Assembly (NCBI RefSeq): GCF_024582835.1
Contig: NZ_CP102096.1
Location: 558,001-622,000, forward strand
Direction of reading: 5' to 3'
DNA: 64,000 bases
Origin: Vibrio japonicus
Lineage (GTDB): Bacteria > Pseudomonadota > Gammaproteobacteria > Enterobacterales > Vibrionaceae
Both the position numbers and the translations under genes were made by a program. The notes beneath the pieces were generated by a model. That model saw nothing but the letters and a program-made list of their open reading frames with translations. It searched no databases and was not told the origin of the DNA. Below are positions 18,024 through 27,565 of this stretch, in pieces. How positions within the stretch are numbered: position 1 is the first letter of the stretch; each line of letters begins with the position of its first letter.

Positions 18024-19288
18024 TGCAAGCTCTACTTGATTGGGTAGAAAAACGCATACCCGCAATGAATGCGTACAAAAAGCACCTTTCTGAGTATCCG
18101 ATGCCAAAGAACTTTAACTTTTGGTATCTGTTTGGCTCATTAGCGATGCTTGTTTTGGTTAACCAAATCCTAACGGGTATTTGGCTAACAATGAACTACG
18201 TACCATCTGGTGATGGTGCATTCGCTTCTATCGAATACATCATGCGTGATGTTGAGTACGGTTGGCTACTTCGCTACATGCACTCAACTGGCGCTTCTGC
18301 TTTCTTCGTTGTTGTTTACCTGCACATGTTCCGTGGTCTTATCTACGGCTCATACCAGAAGCCTCGTGAGCTACTTTGGATCTTCGGTATGTTGATCTTC
18401 TTAGTGCTGATGGCTGAGGCATTCATGGGTTACCTACTACCATGGGGTCAGATGTCTTACTGGGGTGCTCAGGTAATTATTTCTCTGTTTGGTGCTATTC
18501 CTGTTATCGGTGATGACCTAACACTATGGATTCGTGGTGACTACGTTATCTCTGGTGCAACGCTAAACCGTTTCTTCGCACTGCACGTAATCGCTCTACC
18601 TATCGTTCTGTTACTGCTTATCGTATTACACGTATTGGCGCTGCACGAAGTGGGTTCTAACAACCCAGACGGTATCGAAACCAAGTTGCCAAAAGGCACA
18701 ATGGGCGACGATTACAAAACTCAGTTCAAGTTCCACGATTACTACTCTAAGAAGTACGACATCATCGACTCGATTCCTTTCCACCCTTACGGTACTGTGA
18801 AGGATATGGTGGGTGTAGCTGGATTCTTGTTCCTGTTCTGTTACGTACTGTTCTTTAACCCAGAGATGGGCGGCTACTTCCTTGAGCCACCTAACTTTGA
18901 AGCGGCTAACCCTCTGAAAACACCAGAGCACATTGCTCCTGTATGGTACTTTACTCCATTCTACGCGATTCTACGTGCGGTTCCGGACAAGCTACTAGGT
19001 GTTATCGCGATGGGTGCGTCGATTGTGGTTCTGTTTGTACTACCTTGGCTGGACCGTTGTAAGGTACGTTCTTACCGTTACCGCAGTAAGTTCCATTTAT
19101 TTAATATCATCCAGTTTACGATCAGCTTTATTGCGTTAGGTATTTTGGGTGCGCTTCCAGCGACGCCAACTTACACGCTATTAGCTCAGATCTTCAGCTT
19201 AGCTTACTTCATGTTCTTCGTGCTGCTGTATTTCTACAGTAAGAACGAAGCAACTAAGCCACTACCAGAAAGGGTGACATTCAAATGA
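18023..19288 (+). CDS. petB: Cytochrome b subunit of bc1 complex
   Basis: Membrane core of complex III, binding two b hemes and both quinone sites. It is 421 residues long with about eight or nine membrane helices. Conserved pieces include YGWLLRYMHSTGASAFF, the four heme-ligand histidine regions (MHSTG...YLHMFRG and ALHVIALP...LHVLALHEVG), GYLLPWGQMSYWGA, and PEW-type APVWYFTPFYAILRA. The PEWY motif of the Qo site reads PVWY here, so Glu is replaced by Val; this substitution is known in many proteobacterial cytochromes. It overlaps petC by four bases. Confidence 0.97.
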   Translation: MQALLDWVEKRIPAMNAYKKHLSEYPMPKNFNFWYLFGSLAMLVLVNQILTGIWLTMNYVPSGDGAFASIEYIMRDVEYGWLLRYMHSTGASAFFVVVYLHMFRGLIYGSYQKPRELLWIFGMLIFLVLMAEAFMGYLLPWGQMSYWGAQVIISLFGAIPVIGDDLTLWIRGDYVISGATLNRFFALHVIALPIVLLLLIVLHVLALHEVGSNNPDGIETKLPKGTMGDDYKTQFKFHDYYSKKYDIIDSIPFHPYGTVKDMVGVAGFLFLFCYVLFFNPEMGGYFLEPPNFEAANPLKTPEHIAPVWYFTPFYAILRAVPDKLLGVIAMGASIVVLFVLPWLDRCKVRSYRYRSKFHLFNIIQFTISFIALGILGALPATPTYTLLAQIFSLAYFMFFVLLYFYSKNEATKPLPERVTFK

Positions 19289-20022
19289 AAAAATGGATTG
19301 TAATTTTATTTGCAATGCTGCCTTCTCTGGCGATGGCAGCGGGTGCAAATGTACCACTAGATAAAGCAAACAATGACTTAACGGATCAGGCGTCACTTCA
19401 GAACGGTGCTAAACTGTTCATGAACTACTGTTTCGGTTGTCACTCTGCTCAATACCAACGTTACGAGCGTGTTGCTCGTGACATCGGTATCCCAGCGGAT
19501 CTAATGAAAGAAAACCTGATTTTCGACCCGGAAGCGAAAGTGGGCGACTTGATGGAAAATGCGATTCCTGAAACGTCAGCGGCTAAGTGGTTTGGTGCTC
19601 CACCACCGGATCTAACGCTTGTTGCGCGTGTTCGTGGTGCAGACTGGTTATACACTTACCTGCGCTCGTTCTATGCTGACCCATCTCGTCCATTTGGTGT
19701 AAACAACATCGTTTTCCCAAGCGTTGGTATGCCACACGTGTTGGAAGAGCTGCAGGGTATCCCACAACCTATTTTTGAAACGAAAATGGTTAATGGCGAA
19801 GAACACCGTGTGGTTGTCGGTGTTGAATCAGACGGTACTGGTGAGCTAAATACTGAAGAGTATAATGACGCTGTACGCGATTTGGTGAATTTCCTAGAGT
19901 ACTCGGGTGACCCAGTAAAACTAGAGCGTCACGCTTTAGGTTGGTGGGTAATGGGTTTCCTAGTTATCTTCTCTATCGTTGTAGTACTGCTGAAGAAAGA
20001 GTATTGGCGTGATGTGCACTAA
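19285..20022 (+). CDS. petC: Cytochrome c1 subunit of bc1 complex
   Basis: Membrane-anchored c-type cytochrome that passes electrons from the Rieske protein to soluble cytochrome c. It has a Sec signal peptide (MKKWIVILFAMLPSLAMA), a heme site C49-F-G-C52-H53, a distal Met ligand probably in GMPHVLEEL, and one C-terminal anchor helix (HALGWWVMGFLVIFSIVVVLL). The length is 245 residues. It closes the petABC operon and is followed by a terminator. Confidence 0.97.
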   Translation: MKKWIVILFAMLPSLAMAAGANVPLDKANNDLTDQASLQNGAKLFMNYCFGCHSAQYQRYERVARDIGIPADLMKENLIFDPEAKVGDLMENAIPETSAAKWFGAPPPDLTLVARVRGADWLYTYLRSFYADPSRPFGVNNIVFPSVGMPHVLEELQGIPQPIFETKMVNGEEHRVVVGVESDGTGELNTEEYNDAVRDLVNFLEYSGDPVKLERHALGWWVMGFLVIFSIVVVLLKKEYWRDVH

Positions 20023-20063
20023 TTGTGCTACTATGCCGTGCTAATACCCAATTTTTAAACTAT

Positions 20064-20093
20064 ACAATGGAGGCTTAGCCTCCATTGTTTTTA
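20064..20093 (+). terminator. Terminator of petABC
   Basis: Stem ACAATGGAGG / CCTCCATTGT with loop CTTAG and a T tract, just before sspA. Confidence 0.92.
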
Positions 20094-20119
20094 TCGTTGT
20101 AAGTGTGCTGGAGGGCTCC

Positions 20120-20755
20120 ATGGCTGTAGCTGCCAATAAACGTTCTGTGATGACTCTATTTTCAAGTGCATCTGATATGTATAGCCATCAGGTACGTATT
20201 GTCCTAGCTGAGAAAGGTGTAAGCGTTGAAGTAGAACTTGTAGATGACGCGAATCTACCTGCTGAGCTTATTGAACTTAATCCATACAAAACAGTACCAA
20301 CTCTAGTTGATCGTGAGCTAGCGCTTTATGACTCAAAGATCATCATGGAATATCTAGATGAGCGTTTCCCTCATCCACCGTTGATGCCTGTTTACCCTGT
20401 TGCTCGTGGTAACAGCCGTTTAATGATCTACCGCATTGAGAAAAACTGGTACACACTCGCTGAGAAAATTGTAAAAGGCAGCGCAGAAGAAGCGGAGTCA
20501 GCACGTAATAAACTGCGTAATGACTTACTAACTCTTGCTCCTGTATTTGCTGAATACGAATACTTTATGAGTGAAGAATTCAGCTTGATCGACTGCTACC
20601 TAGCTCCTTTACTATGGCGTTTGCCTCAGATGGGAATCGATCTAGTAGGCCCTGGTTCTAAAGAGCTTAAAGTGTACATGAATCGCGTATTTGAGCGTGA
20701 CTCATTCCTAGCTTCTTTAACTGAAGCTGAACGTGAAATGCGTCTGACTCGCTAA
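20120..20755 (+). CDS. sspA: Stringent starvation protein A
   Basis: RNA polymerase-associated protein with a glutathione-transferase fold. The N-terminal thioredoxin-like part contains MTLFSSASDMYSHQVRIVLAEKG and the motif NPYKTVPTLVDRELALYDS; a helical domain follows. The ATG at 20120 has GGAGGG four bases upstream and gives 211 residues; a GTG at 20105 lies in frame but before the ribosome site. sspB follows after nine bases, the usual pair. Confidence 0.96.
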   Translation: MAVAANKRSVMTLFSSASDMYSHQVRIVLAEKGVSVEVELVDDANLPAELIELNPYKTVPTLVDRELALYDSKIIMEYLDERFPHPPLMPVYPVARGNSRLMIYRIEKNWYTLAEKIVKGSAEEAESARNKLRNDLLTLAPVFAEYEYFMSEEFSLIDCYLAPLLWRLPQMGIDLVGPGSKELKVYMNRVFERDSFLASLTEAEREMRLTR

Positions 20756-20764
20756 TTAGTTCTG

Positions 20765-21238
20765 ATGGATATTTCTAAAATGACACCACGCCGCCCTTAT
20801 ATGCTTCGAGCATTCTATGAGTGGCTGGTGGACAATGATTTAACGCCTCATCTTGTTGTTTCGGCAACACTACCTGGTGTTCGAGTACCAGAAGAGTTTA
20901 TTCAGGATGGTCAAATCATTCTGAATGTCGCTCCTAGAGCTGTTGGTAATCTTGAACTAGGGAATGAGGCGATTACTTTCAACGCTCGTTTTGGTGGTCG
21001 TCCACATTCAGTGATTGTCCCTTTGTACGCGGTTGAAGCAATTTACGCTCGTGAAAATGGTGCAGGCACTATGTTTGAACCAGAAGAGGCGTATATCAAT
21101 GAATCAGACGAAGAATTGATCGAGGAAAGTGATTTCTCACTATCCGTTGCGACTTCTGAAGAGTCTAACGTCGTTCAAGAAAGCGAAGAAGAAGCGCTAA
21201 GGCCCAAGGGTAGACCTAGCCTTCGTGTCGTAAAGTAA
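20765..21238 (+). CDS. sspB: ClpXP protease specificity-enhancing factor SspB
   Basis: Adaptor that delivers ssrA-tagged proteins to ClpXP. The folded N-terminal domain (MTPRRPYMLRAFYEWLVDN..., FNARFGGRPHSVIVPL) is followed by a long acidic flexible linker and the C-terminal ClpX-binding tail RPSLRVVK. The length is 157 residues. It is cotranscribed with sspA and ends at a bidirectional terminator. Confidence 0.96.
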   Translation: MDISKMTPRRPYMLRAFYEWLVDNDLTPHLVVSATLPGVRVPEEFIQDGQIILNVAPRAVGNLELGNEAITFNARFGGRPHSVIVPLYAVEAIYARENGAGTMFEPEEAYINESDEELIEESDFSLSVATSEESNVVQESEEEALRPKGRPSLRVVK

Positions 21239-21270
21239 AAAAAAGCAGCGATTGAATCGCTGCTTTTTTT
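21237..21270. terminator. Bidirectional terminator between sspB and dolP
   Basis: Stem GCAGCGAT / ATCGCTGC with a three-base loop, flanked by A and T tracts, so it works for both converging units. Confidence 0.92.
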
Positions 21271-21278
21271 ATGAGTTC

Positions 21279-21848
21279 TTAATCGCCGTATTCAAATGCA
21301 CGGATAACTTGCTTTACGCCTGATATGTTACGAGCGACATCTGTTGCTATATTTGCATGGTGGTGAGACACGTAACCTAGTAGGTATACTTCTTTATCCT
21401 CTGTAATCACCTTGACCTTAACATTAGATATTTCTGAGTTAGCAAGCAGTGCAGATTTTACTTTGGTCGTTATCCAGCTATCCTGGCTTATTTCGCCCAC
21501 AGAAAGTGGCTGTTTAATTTTGAGCTGATTATGGATAGTGCTAACGCCTTTCACTTGGCGAGCTTGCGCTTCGAATTCATTTTTCAGCTGTTCCGTTTTC
21601 ATTTGACCAATGAGTACGACTGTGCCGTTATAAGAACTGGCGGTCACACGGGCATTGCTACGAAAGGGCGGCTTATTTGCTAGGCCAGTCATTTCAAATT
21701 CAATGTTGTTGTCGTCCCAGATCTCTTTAGCGCTTCGAGGATCGGTCACCATGTTTACTGTCGTGGCAGCGCCAGCAACGAATAAACCAGCACATCCCGT
21801 CGTTGATAAAGCAAAAATGGTTAACACTAAGGCTTTAAATAACTTCAT
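21279..21848 (-). CDS. dolP: Outer-membrane BON-domain lipoprotein DolP
   Basis: Division and outer-membrane lipid-asymmetry lipoprotein (formerly YraP). It has a lipoprotein signal with lipobox STTGC and lipidation at Cys19, then two BON domains (about 45-110 and 120-185; NARVTASSYNGTVVLIGQM and TTKVKSALLANSEISNVKVKVITEDKEVYLLGYV). The length is 189 residues. It lies three bases after diaA and is the last gene of the lpoA-yraN-diaA-dolP run. In E. coli it belongs to the sigma-E regulon; I see no convincing sigma-E box here. Confidence 0.94.
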   Translation of the reverse strand: MKLFKALVLTIFALSTTGCAGLFVAGAATTVNMVTDPRSAKEIWDDNNIEFEMTGLANKPPFRSNARVTASSYNGTVVLIGQMKTEQLKNEFEAQARQVKGVSTIHNQLKIKQPLSVGEISQDSWITTKVKSALLANSEISNVKVKVITEDKEVYLLGYVSHHHANIATDVARNISGVKQVIRAFEYGD

Positions 21849-21851
21849 AAT

Positions 21852-22445
<594 letters not shown>

Positions 22446-22814
22446 TTATCCTTGAGTTATTGCGTTTTTAATCCACTCTATTTGATGCCCCTGTTGGTGG
22501 ATAGCCACGACATCAAAGCGGAAGTCAGTTGAATAGATGGACATACCTTGCTTCATCAACCAGAGATTGGCTGCTTTTTGCAATTTTTGCATCTTACGAT
22601 ATGTGACTGTTTCTGCAGCATGCCCATAGTTTTGGTTGTCGCGATAGCGAACTTCGACAAACACTATGGTTGAGTTGTCACGCATGATCAGATCAAGCTC
22701 ACCACTTTTTGTGAGGAAGTTTCTCTCAATTAGCGTTAAGCCGCAAGCGGAGAGGTGTTTCTCTGCTGCGGCTTCGAAGTGCTGACCTGTGGCGCGTTTA
22801 TTGCGCTGATTCAA
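22446..22814 (-). CDS. yraN: UPF0102 family protein YraN
   Basis: Predicted endonuclease-fold protein of unknown function. It contains GQHFEAAAEKHL, NFLTKSGELDLIMRD and FVEVRYRDNQNYGHAAETVT, the core of the family with the acidic and lysine-type residues of a restriction-endonuclease-like fold. No ATG is available near the right place. A TTG at 22814, six bases after GGA, gives the expected 122 residues and overlaps the end of lpoA by 17 bases; an upstream TTG at 22859 would overlap further. The start is therefore uncertain, and translation is likely coupled to lpoA. Confidence 0.85.
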   Translation of the reverse strand: MNQRNKRATGQHFEAAAEKHLSACGLTLIERNFLTKSGELDLIMRDNSTIVFVEVRYRDNQNYGHAAETVTYRKMQKLQKAANLWLMKQGMSIYSTDFRFDVVAIHQQGHQIEWIKNAITQG

Positions 22815-24612
22815 ACTCAGTCCAGCTAATTTCACGCTGTACAACACAGTTCTGGTCAATGCTTAGTACACCCGTATTACCTTTGACGCTATAACCTTGG
22901 ATGACTTTCATTTGAGGAAGTTCATCAATTAAGCGGTAAGCATCCATACCTAGCGCTTGCAGTCGTTTCTCCGCGAAAGAGCCATTCGGCCACAGTTGAT
23001 CCATTTGCGCTTTTAGCTCTTCATCCGGATTAACCAGTAGGGGAATATCTCCGTAGGTGACGCCAGATAGGTCTTCGTATAGGCGACGACCATTGTTGCT
23101 TCTTGAGTTGGCAAATAGTTTTGGTGGAGCGACACCCGGATTAATCGCTACCTCAATAAATGGCTTAATTAAGGTAAGCTCTCCACTACTTGCGACAATG
23201 TAAACGGCGTCGATATCTCGTCGGCTTCTTGGTTGTGTCTCAAGTGATCTTTTCAACACGGATTGCATCTGAGAGATGTTTTGTTGGCTTCCTTGAAGAC
23301 TGAAAGCTTTGTTGATATGGAGCTGGAGCTGGCGCTTATCACCAAAGAGTTCGACAGCCACTTTATTAGTGCTGTGCTTTTGCCACTCTTCTTTGAACGC
23401 TTCGACGGCACGATTCCCTACTCGACCTTGAGGAGCAAGAATCAGTGGGAATTGGTAGCCTTGTTTCGCTAAATATCTCGCACCCTCGGCGACTTCTTGT
23501 TCTGGTGAAAGTGCAAGGTAGCATGTGTGGGTGCTTGGTTTGATATCGTCTGGGATATTCAGAGCAAGCATTGGAACTGGCGTGGCAAAGTTCTGCTCTG
23601 CTTGCTGAAGTTTCTCAATGTTTTCTTTAATCAATGGACCAACAATAAAATCAATGTTGTTTTGAATGAGCTGGGCTTCTAGTTGAGCAACTGAAATATT
23701 ATCCGTGTCGATGACCGTCAACGTTTCATTTGCACCGCGGTTTTTATCATTACGCATTTCTAGCATAAAGCCATCACGAACGAGTTGAGATTGCTTAGAG
23801 AACTTGCCAGAAAGTGGGAGTAAAAGGGCGGTATTGACAGGCTTTGTCATTTCCAAGTTAAGAACGTCTGATATCTCTTTTGGCGTATATAGAGACGCAG
23901 GGTGGTTAGGGTTCGCCGCGAACCACTTTTCAAAAGCCGATTGAAGCTGATTTAACGAATGAGCCATGGTTTTATTGTAGCTTGCAAGCTCTAACCAGCC
24001 AGCAAGAACAGGGCCTGACGGTTGCGACGACAGAGACTGTAATTGTTCAGCAGAGTATTGGTTCAGGTTACTCCAGATACTGTCCGAAATGAATTGATGG
24101 TCGGAGCGCTGAGAAAACTGTCTTTCAAGAGAAAGTTCTCGAGCAGCATTCGCAAAGTCCCCTTTTTGAGTGAACAAGGATGCACGCAGCTGGTGGTATT
24201 CTTTCCACTGCTGATATTGAAGTTGCCACTCTGGACGGAAATTTAACGACGCGAGTGCTTTATCGTGCATCCCCTGCTTAATCAGTAGATGAGCTCTGGC
24301 AAGATACCACTCTGCTTGCTGTGTTTCTGTCATAGACTGACGAGCAAGGCGTTTTATGAGCAATTCCGCTTGAGTGTAATCTCCATCTTCAACCGAAGCT
24401 TTCAGTGCCATGATCAACCAGTCGTTCTGTTGACTGCCTGAACTGCTATCAGCACGCATCAGATAACTCTGGGTCGGCTGGCTAGGGTCTAGGGTGATAT
24501 CTACTTGTTGATTCGATGACGGTGACGTCGTACACGCTGACAATGCAACAGCAAGGGCTACAGGAGTGAGTAAGCGTGTTACACTGAGTCGCTTATGGTT
24601 TTTCATGGCCAT
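22798..24612 (-). CDS. lpoA: Penicillin-binding protein activator LpoA
   Basis: Outer-membrane lipoprotein that reaches through the periplasm to activate PBP1a. The signal ends in lipobox LSAC with Cys27 as the lipid site. The N-terminal half is a helical TPR-like domain and the C-terminal half (from about residue 255, NTALLLPLSGKFSKQSQLVRDGF) is a periplasmic-binding-protein fold of the LppC family. The length is 604 residues. Two ATGs, at 24612 and 24606, could start the protein; the first is listed. It is divergent from rsmI. Confidence 0.95.
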   Translation of the reverse strand: MAMKNHKRLSVTRLLTPVALAVALSACTTSPSSNQQVDITLDPSQPTQSYLMRADSSSGSQQNDWLIMALKASVEDGDYTQAELLIKRLARQSMTETQQAEWYLARAHLLIKQGMHDKALASLNFRPEWQLQYQQWKEYHQLRASLFTQKGDFANAARELSLERQFSQRSDHQFISDSIWSNLNQYSAEQLQSLSSQPSGPVLAGWLELASYNKTMAHSLNQLQSAFEKWFAANPNHPASLYTPKEISDVLNLEMTKPVNTALLLPLSGKFSKQSQLVRDGFMLEMRNDKNRGANETLTVIDTDNISVAQLEAQLIQNNIDFIVGPLIKENIEKLQQAEQNFATPVPMLALNIPDDIKPSTHTCYLALSPEQEVAEGARYLAKQGYQFPLILAPQGRVGNRAVEAFKEEWQKHSTNKVAVELFGDKRQLQLHINKAFSLQGSQQNISQMQSVLKRSLETQPRSRRDIDAVYIVASSGELTLIKPFIEVAINPGVAPPKLFANSRSNNGRRLYEDLSGVTYGDIPLLVNPDEELKAQMDQLWPNGSFAEKRLQALGMDAYRLIDELPQMKVIQGYSVKGNTGVLSIDQNCVVQREISWTEFESAQ

Positions 24613-24675
24613 GAGTTCTTAATTAATTCCGTATAAAATTATGTCTATATTAATCGTTGAAGTGATGGTAAACAA

Positions 24676-25542
24676 ATGACAGATAACAAAACCTTACCAC
24701 CCGAGGTCCCAACTCTCTACATCGTGCCTACTCCAATTGGCAATTTAGGCGATATCACTCAACGTGCGTTAGACGTGCTCTCCAATGTTGACATGATAGC
24801 CGCAGAAGATACACGCCACACAGGTAAGCTATTGTCGCATTTTGGGATTCATACTAAAACATTTGCATTACATGATCATAACGAGCAGCAAAAAGCGCAA
24901 GTATTAGTTGATAAACTTCTGACTGGTAACTCAATTGCACTTGTTTCTGATGCGGGGACGCCACTGATTAGTGATCCAGGATACCATCTTGTCACTCAGT
25001 GTCGTCAAGCAGGTGTTAAAGTGGTACCTCTTCCTGGCGCTTGTGCTGTTGTTACGGCCTTAAGTGCTTCAGGTCTGCCATCGGATCGCTTTAGCTTTGA
25101 AGGCTTTTTACCTGCAAAAAGTAAAGGACGCAAAGACAAATTCTTAGAGATCGCAAAAGTAGAACGTACGTGTATTTTCTATGAGTCGCCACATCGCATC
25201 GTAGATTCATTGGACGATATGCTGGATATCCTCGGTCCAGAGCGAGAAGTTGTGCTTGCTCGTGAACTCACAAAAACGTTCGAGACAATTCAGGGGATGC
25301 CGCTCGGTGAATTGGTGGAGTGGGTTAAGGCGGACCAAAACCAACAAAAAGGCGAGATGGCGTTATTGGTTCATGGCTACCGTTCGAGCAATGAAGGCAA
25401 CGCATTGCCAGATGAAGTAACGCGCACTCTAGCAATACTGACCAAAGAACTTCCTCTTAAAAAAGCCGCTGCAATGACGGCAGAAATTTACAACTTAAAG
25501 AAAAACGCGTTGTACAAGTGGGGATTGGACAATCTAGATTAA
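24676..25542 (+). CDS. rsmI: 16S rRNA 2'-O-methyltransferase RsmI
   Basis: Methylates the ribose of C1402 in 16S rRNA; RsmH in the same window adds the base methyl group to the same nucleotide. The tetrapyrrole-methylase fold shows [45 protein letters not shown] and [18 protein letters not shown]. The length is 288 residues and the end ([11 protein letters not shown]) is typical. It is divergent from lpoA as in E. coli. Confidence 0.96.
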   Translation: MTDNKTLPPEVPTLYIVPTPIGNLGDITQRALDVLSNVDMIAAEDTRHTGKLLSHFGIHTKTFALHDHNEQQKAQVLVDKLLTGNSIALVSDAGTPLISDPGYHLVTQCRQAGVKVVPLPGACAVVTALSASGLPSDRFSFEGFLPAKSKGRKDKFLEIAKVERTCIFYESPHRIVDSLDDMLDILGPEREVVLARELTKTFETIQGMPLGELVEWVKADQNQQKGEMALLVHGYRSSNEGNALPDEVTRTLAILTKELPLKKAAAMTAEIYNLKKNALYKWGLDNLD

Positions 25543-25644
25543 TCGCCTGAATGGCTTAAATTGTTCCGAACTGAGGTTTATGGACTAGGAGTGGTCGAAA
25601 AATCGTCAATCGAAGCGCTTGTTTCATCATATTTGTGATCTCGC

Positions 25645-25673
25645 TAGACACATCCCGTTAATCTCTATACAAT
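25645..25673 (+). promoter_or_regulatory. Promoter of rnpB
   Basis: TAGACA (25645-25650), a 17-base spacer and TACAAT (25668-25673), both five of six to consensus. Transcription would start near 25681, exactly where the RNA's P1 stem begins. Confidence 0.75.
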
Positions 25674-25681
25674 CCGCCCTC

Positions 25682-26111
<430 letters not shown>

Positions 26112-26117
26112 ATTCGA

Positions 26118-26155
26118 AACCCATCGTAACTTCATCGTTATGATGGGTTTTTTGC
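26118..26155 (+). terminator. Terminator of rnpB
   Basis: Stem AACCCATC / GATGGGTT followed by a T run, a few bases after the mature 3' end of the RNA. Confidence 0.9.
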
Positions 26156-26161
26156 TTTTTA

Positions 26162-26190
26162 TTGACCTAATTTACTTTGTAAGCATTAAA
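26162..26190 (+). promoter_or_regulatory. Candidate promoter of the division/cell-wall cluster
   Basis: TTGACC (26162-26167), a 17-base spacer and ATTAAA (26185-26190), directly after the rnpB terminator and about 100 bases before rsmH. The -10 is only moderate. No mraZ gene and no TGGG repeat boxes are seen upstream of rsmH. Confidence 0.4.
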
Positions 26191-26290
26191 CTTAGCGCAA
26201 AATCACGTGTTGCCGCGTAATGAGGTGGCGATAACCTTTGAAACGGGTACACTGAGGAGCCTAGCTAGGTGAAGCTGAAACGAGATGACT

Positions 26291-27241
26291 ATGACCGAAG
26301 CATTTAAACATATTTCTGTACTACTTCATGAATCTATCGATGGATTGGCCATTAAGCCTGACGGTACGTACATCGATGGTACATTCGGTCGTGGTGGCCA
26401 TAGCCGCCAAATCTTGTCTAAGTTAGGTGAAAATGGGCGTTTGTTCAGTATCGACCGTGATCCACAAGCTATCGCGGAAGCAAAAACGATAGATGACCCG
26501 CGTTTCACCATTATTCATGGCCCATTTTCAGGCATGGCTGACTACGCACAAGAGTATGATCTTATTGGTAAGGTGGATGGCGTGCTACTTGACCTTGGCG
26601 TTTCGTCCCCACAGTTGGATGATGCGGAGCGTGGCTTTAGTTTTATGAAAGATGGCCCGCTGGACATGCGTATGGACCCGACATCCGGAATTCCTGTATC
26701 CCAATGGCTGATGGAAGCGGATCTTGATGACATCACTTGGGTGATTCGTGAGTTTGGTGAAGATAAGCACGCGCGTCGCATTGCGAAAGCGATCGTGGCT
26801 TATCGTGAAAATGAAGAAAACGAACCTCTCACTCGTACAGGTCAATTAGCCAAACTTATCTCTGATGCGGCTCCAAAAAGCTTCAAAGAGAAAAAACATC
26901 CAGCGACCCGCTCTTTTCAGGCTTTTCGGATATACATCAACAGCGAATTAGAAGAGATTGATACCGCACTTAAAGGCGCTGCAAGTATTCTTGCACCTGA
27001 AGGGCGATTATCTGTAATCAGCTTCCACTCACTGGAAGATCGCATGGTTAAGCGATTCATTCGTAAAGAGAGTAAGGGACCGGAAGTGCCTCATGGTATT
27101 CCGCTAACCGAAGAGCAGATTAAAGCCCTTGGAAGTGCGAATCTAAAAGCCATTGGGAAAGCAATTAAACCATCTAAACAAGAGATTGAGCTTAACACTC
27201 GTTCTCGAAGCTCAGTATTACGTATCGCAGAAAAACTCTAG
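26291..27241 (+). CDS. rsmH: 16S rRNA N4-methyltransferase RsmH (MraW)
   Basis: Methylates N4 of C1402 in 16S rRNA. Conserved marks are [13 protein letters not shown], the SAM-binding [30 protein letters not shown] with DMRMDP, and [17 protein letters not shown]. The ATG at 26291 has GAG six bases upstream and gives 316 residues; the ATG at 26285 in frame is only one base from that GAG. First gene of the cluster; ftsL follows after six bases. Confidence 0.96.
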   Translation: MTEAFKHISVLLHESIDGLAIKPDGTYIDGTFGRGGHSRQILSKLGENGRLFSIDRDPQAIAEAKTIDDPRFTIIHGPFSGMADYAQEYDLIGKVDGVLLDLGVSSPQLDDAERGFSFMKDGPLDMRMDPTSGIPVSQWLMEADLDDITWVIREFGEDKHARRIAKAIVAYRENEENEPLTRTGQLAKLISDAAPKSFKEKKHPATRSFQAFRIYINSELEEIDTALKGAASILAPEGRLSVISFHSLEDRMVKRFIRKESKGPEVPHGIPLTEEQIKALGSANLKAIGKAIKPSKQEIELNTRSRSSVLRIAEKL

Positions 27242-27247
27242 TAACCA

Positions 27248-27565
27248 ATGAGTAAGCAAAAGCATAATTTAGCCAAAGTGATTGCATTCGACCTAGTTAC
27301 AGTAGGTCGAGTGCCACTAGTATTACTTACGCTGATCTTTACTAGTGCGATGGGGGTTGTGTTTACCACGCACCATACGCGACAGGCTGTAACTGAAAAA
27401 GACCAAGCCTTAGTAGAGCGCGAGAGGCTAGATGGCGAGTGGCGTAACTTGATTCTTGAAGAAACCGCATTAGCTGAGCATAGCCGTGTTCAAGCGATAG
27501 CCAAACAGGACCTCGAAATGCAGCGTCCTGAATCCGACAAAGAAGTCATTATTCATCTCCCATGA
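27248..27565 (+). CDS. ftsL: Cell division protein FtsL
   Basis: Bitopic septal protein that forms a complex with FtsB and FtsQ and helps activate FtsWI. It has 105 residues: a short cytoplasmic tail, one membrane helix (about 20-40, VGRVPLVLLTLIFTSAMGVV), then a periplasmic coiled coil (QAVTEKDQALVERERLDGEWRN). The sequence diverges widely, so assignment rests on topology and place between rsmH and ftsI. Four-base overlap with ftsI. Confidence 0.94.
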   Translation: MSKQKHNLAKVIAFDLVTVGRVPLVLLTLIFTSAMGVVFTTHHTRQAVTEKDQALVERERLDGEWRNLILEETALAEHSRVQAIAKQDLEMQRPESDKEVIIHLP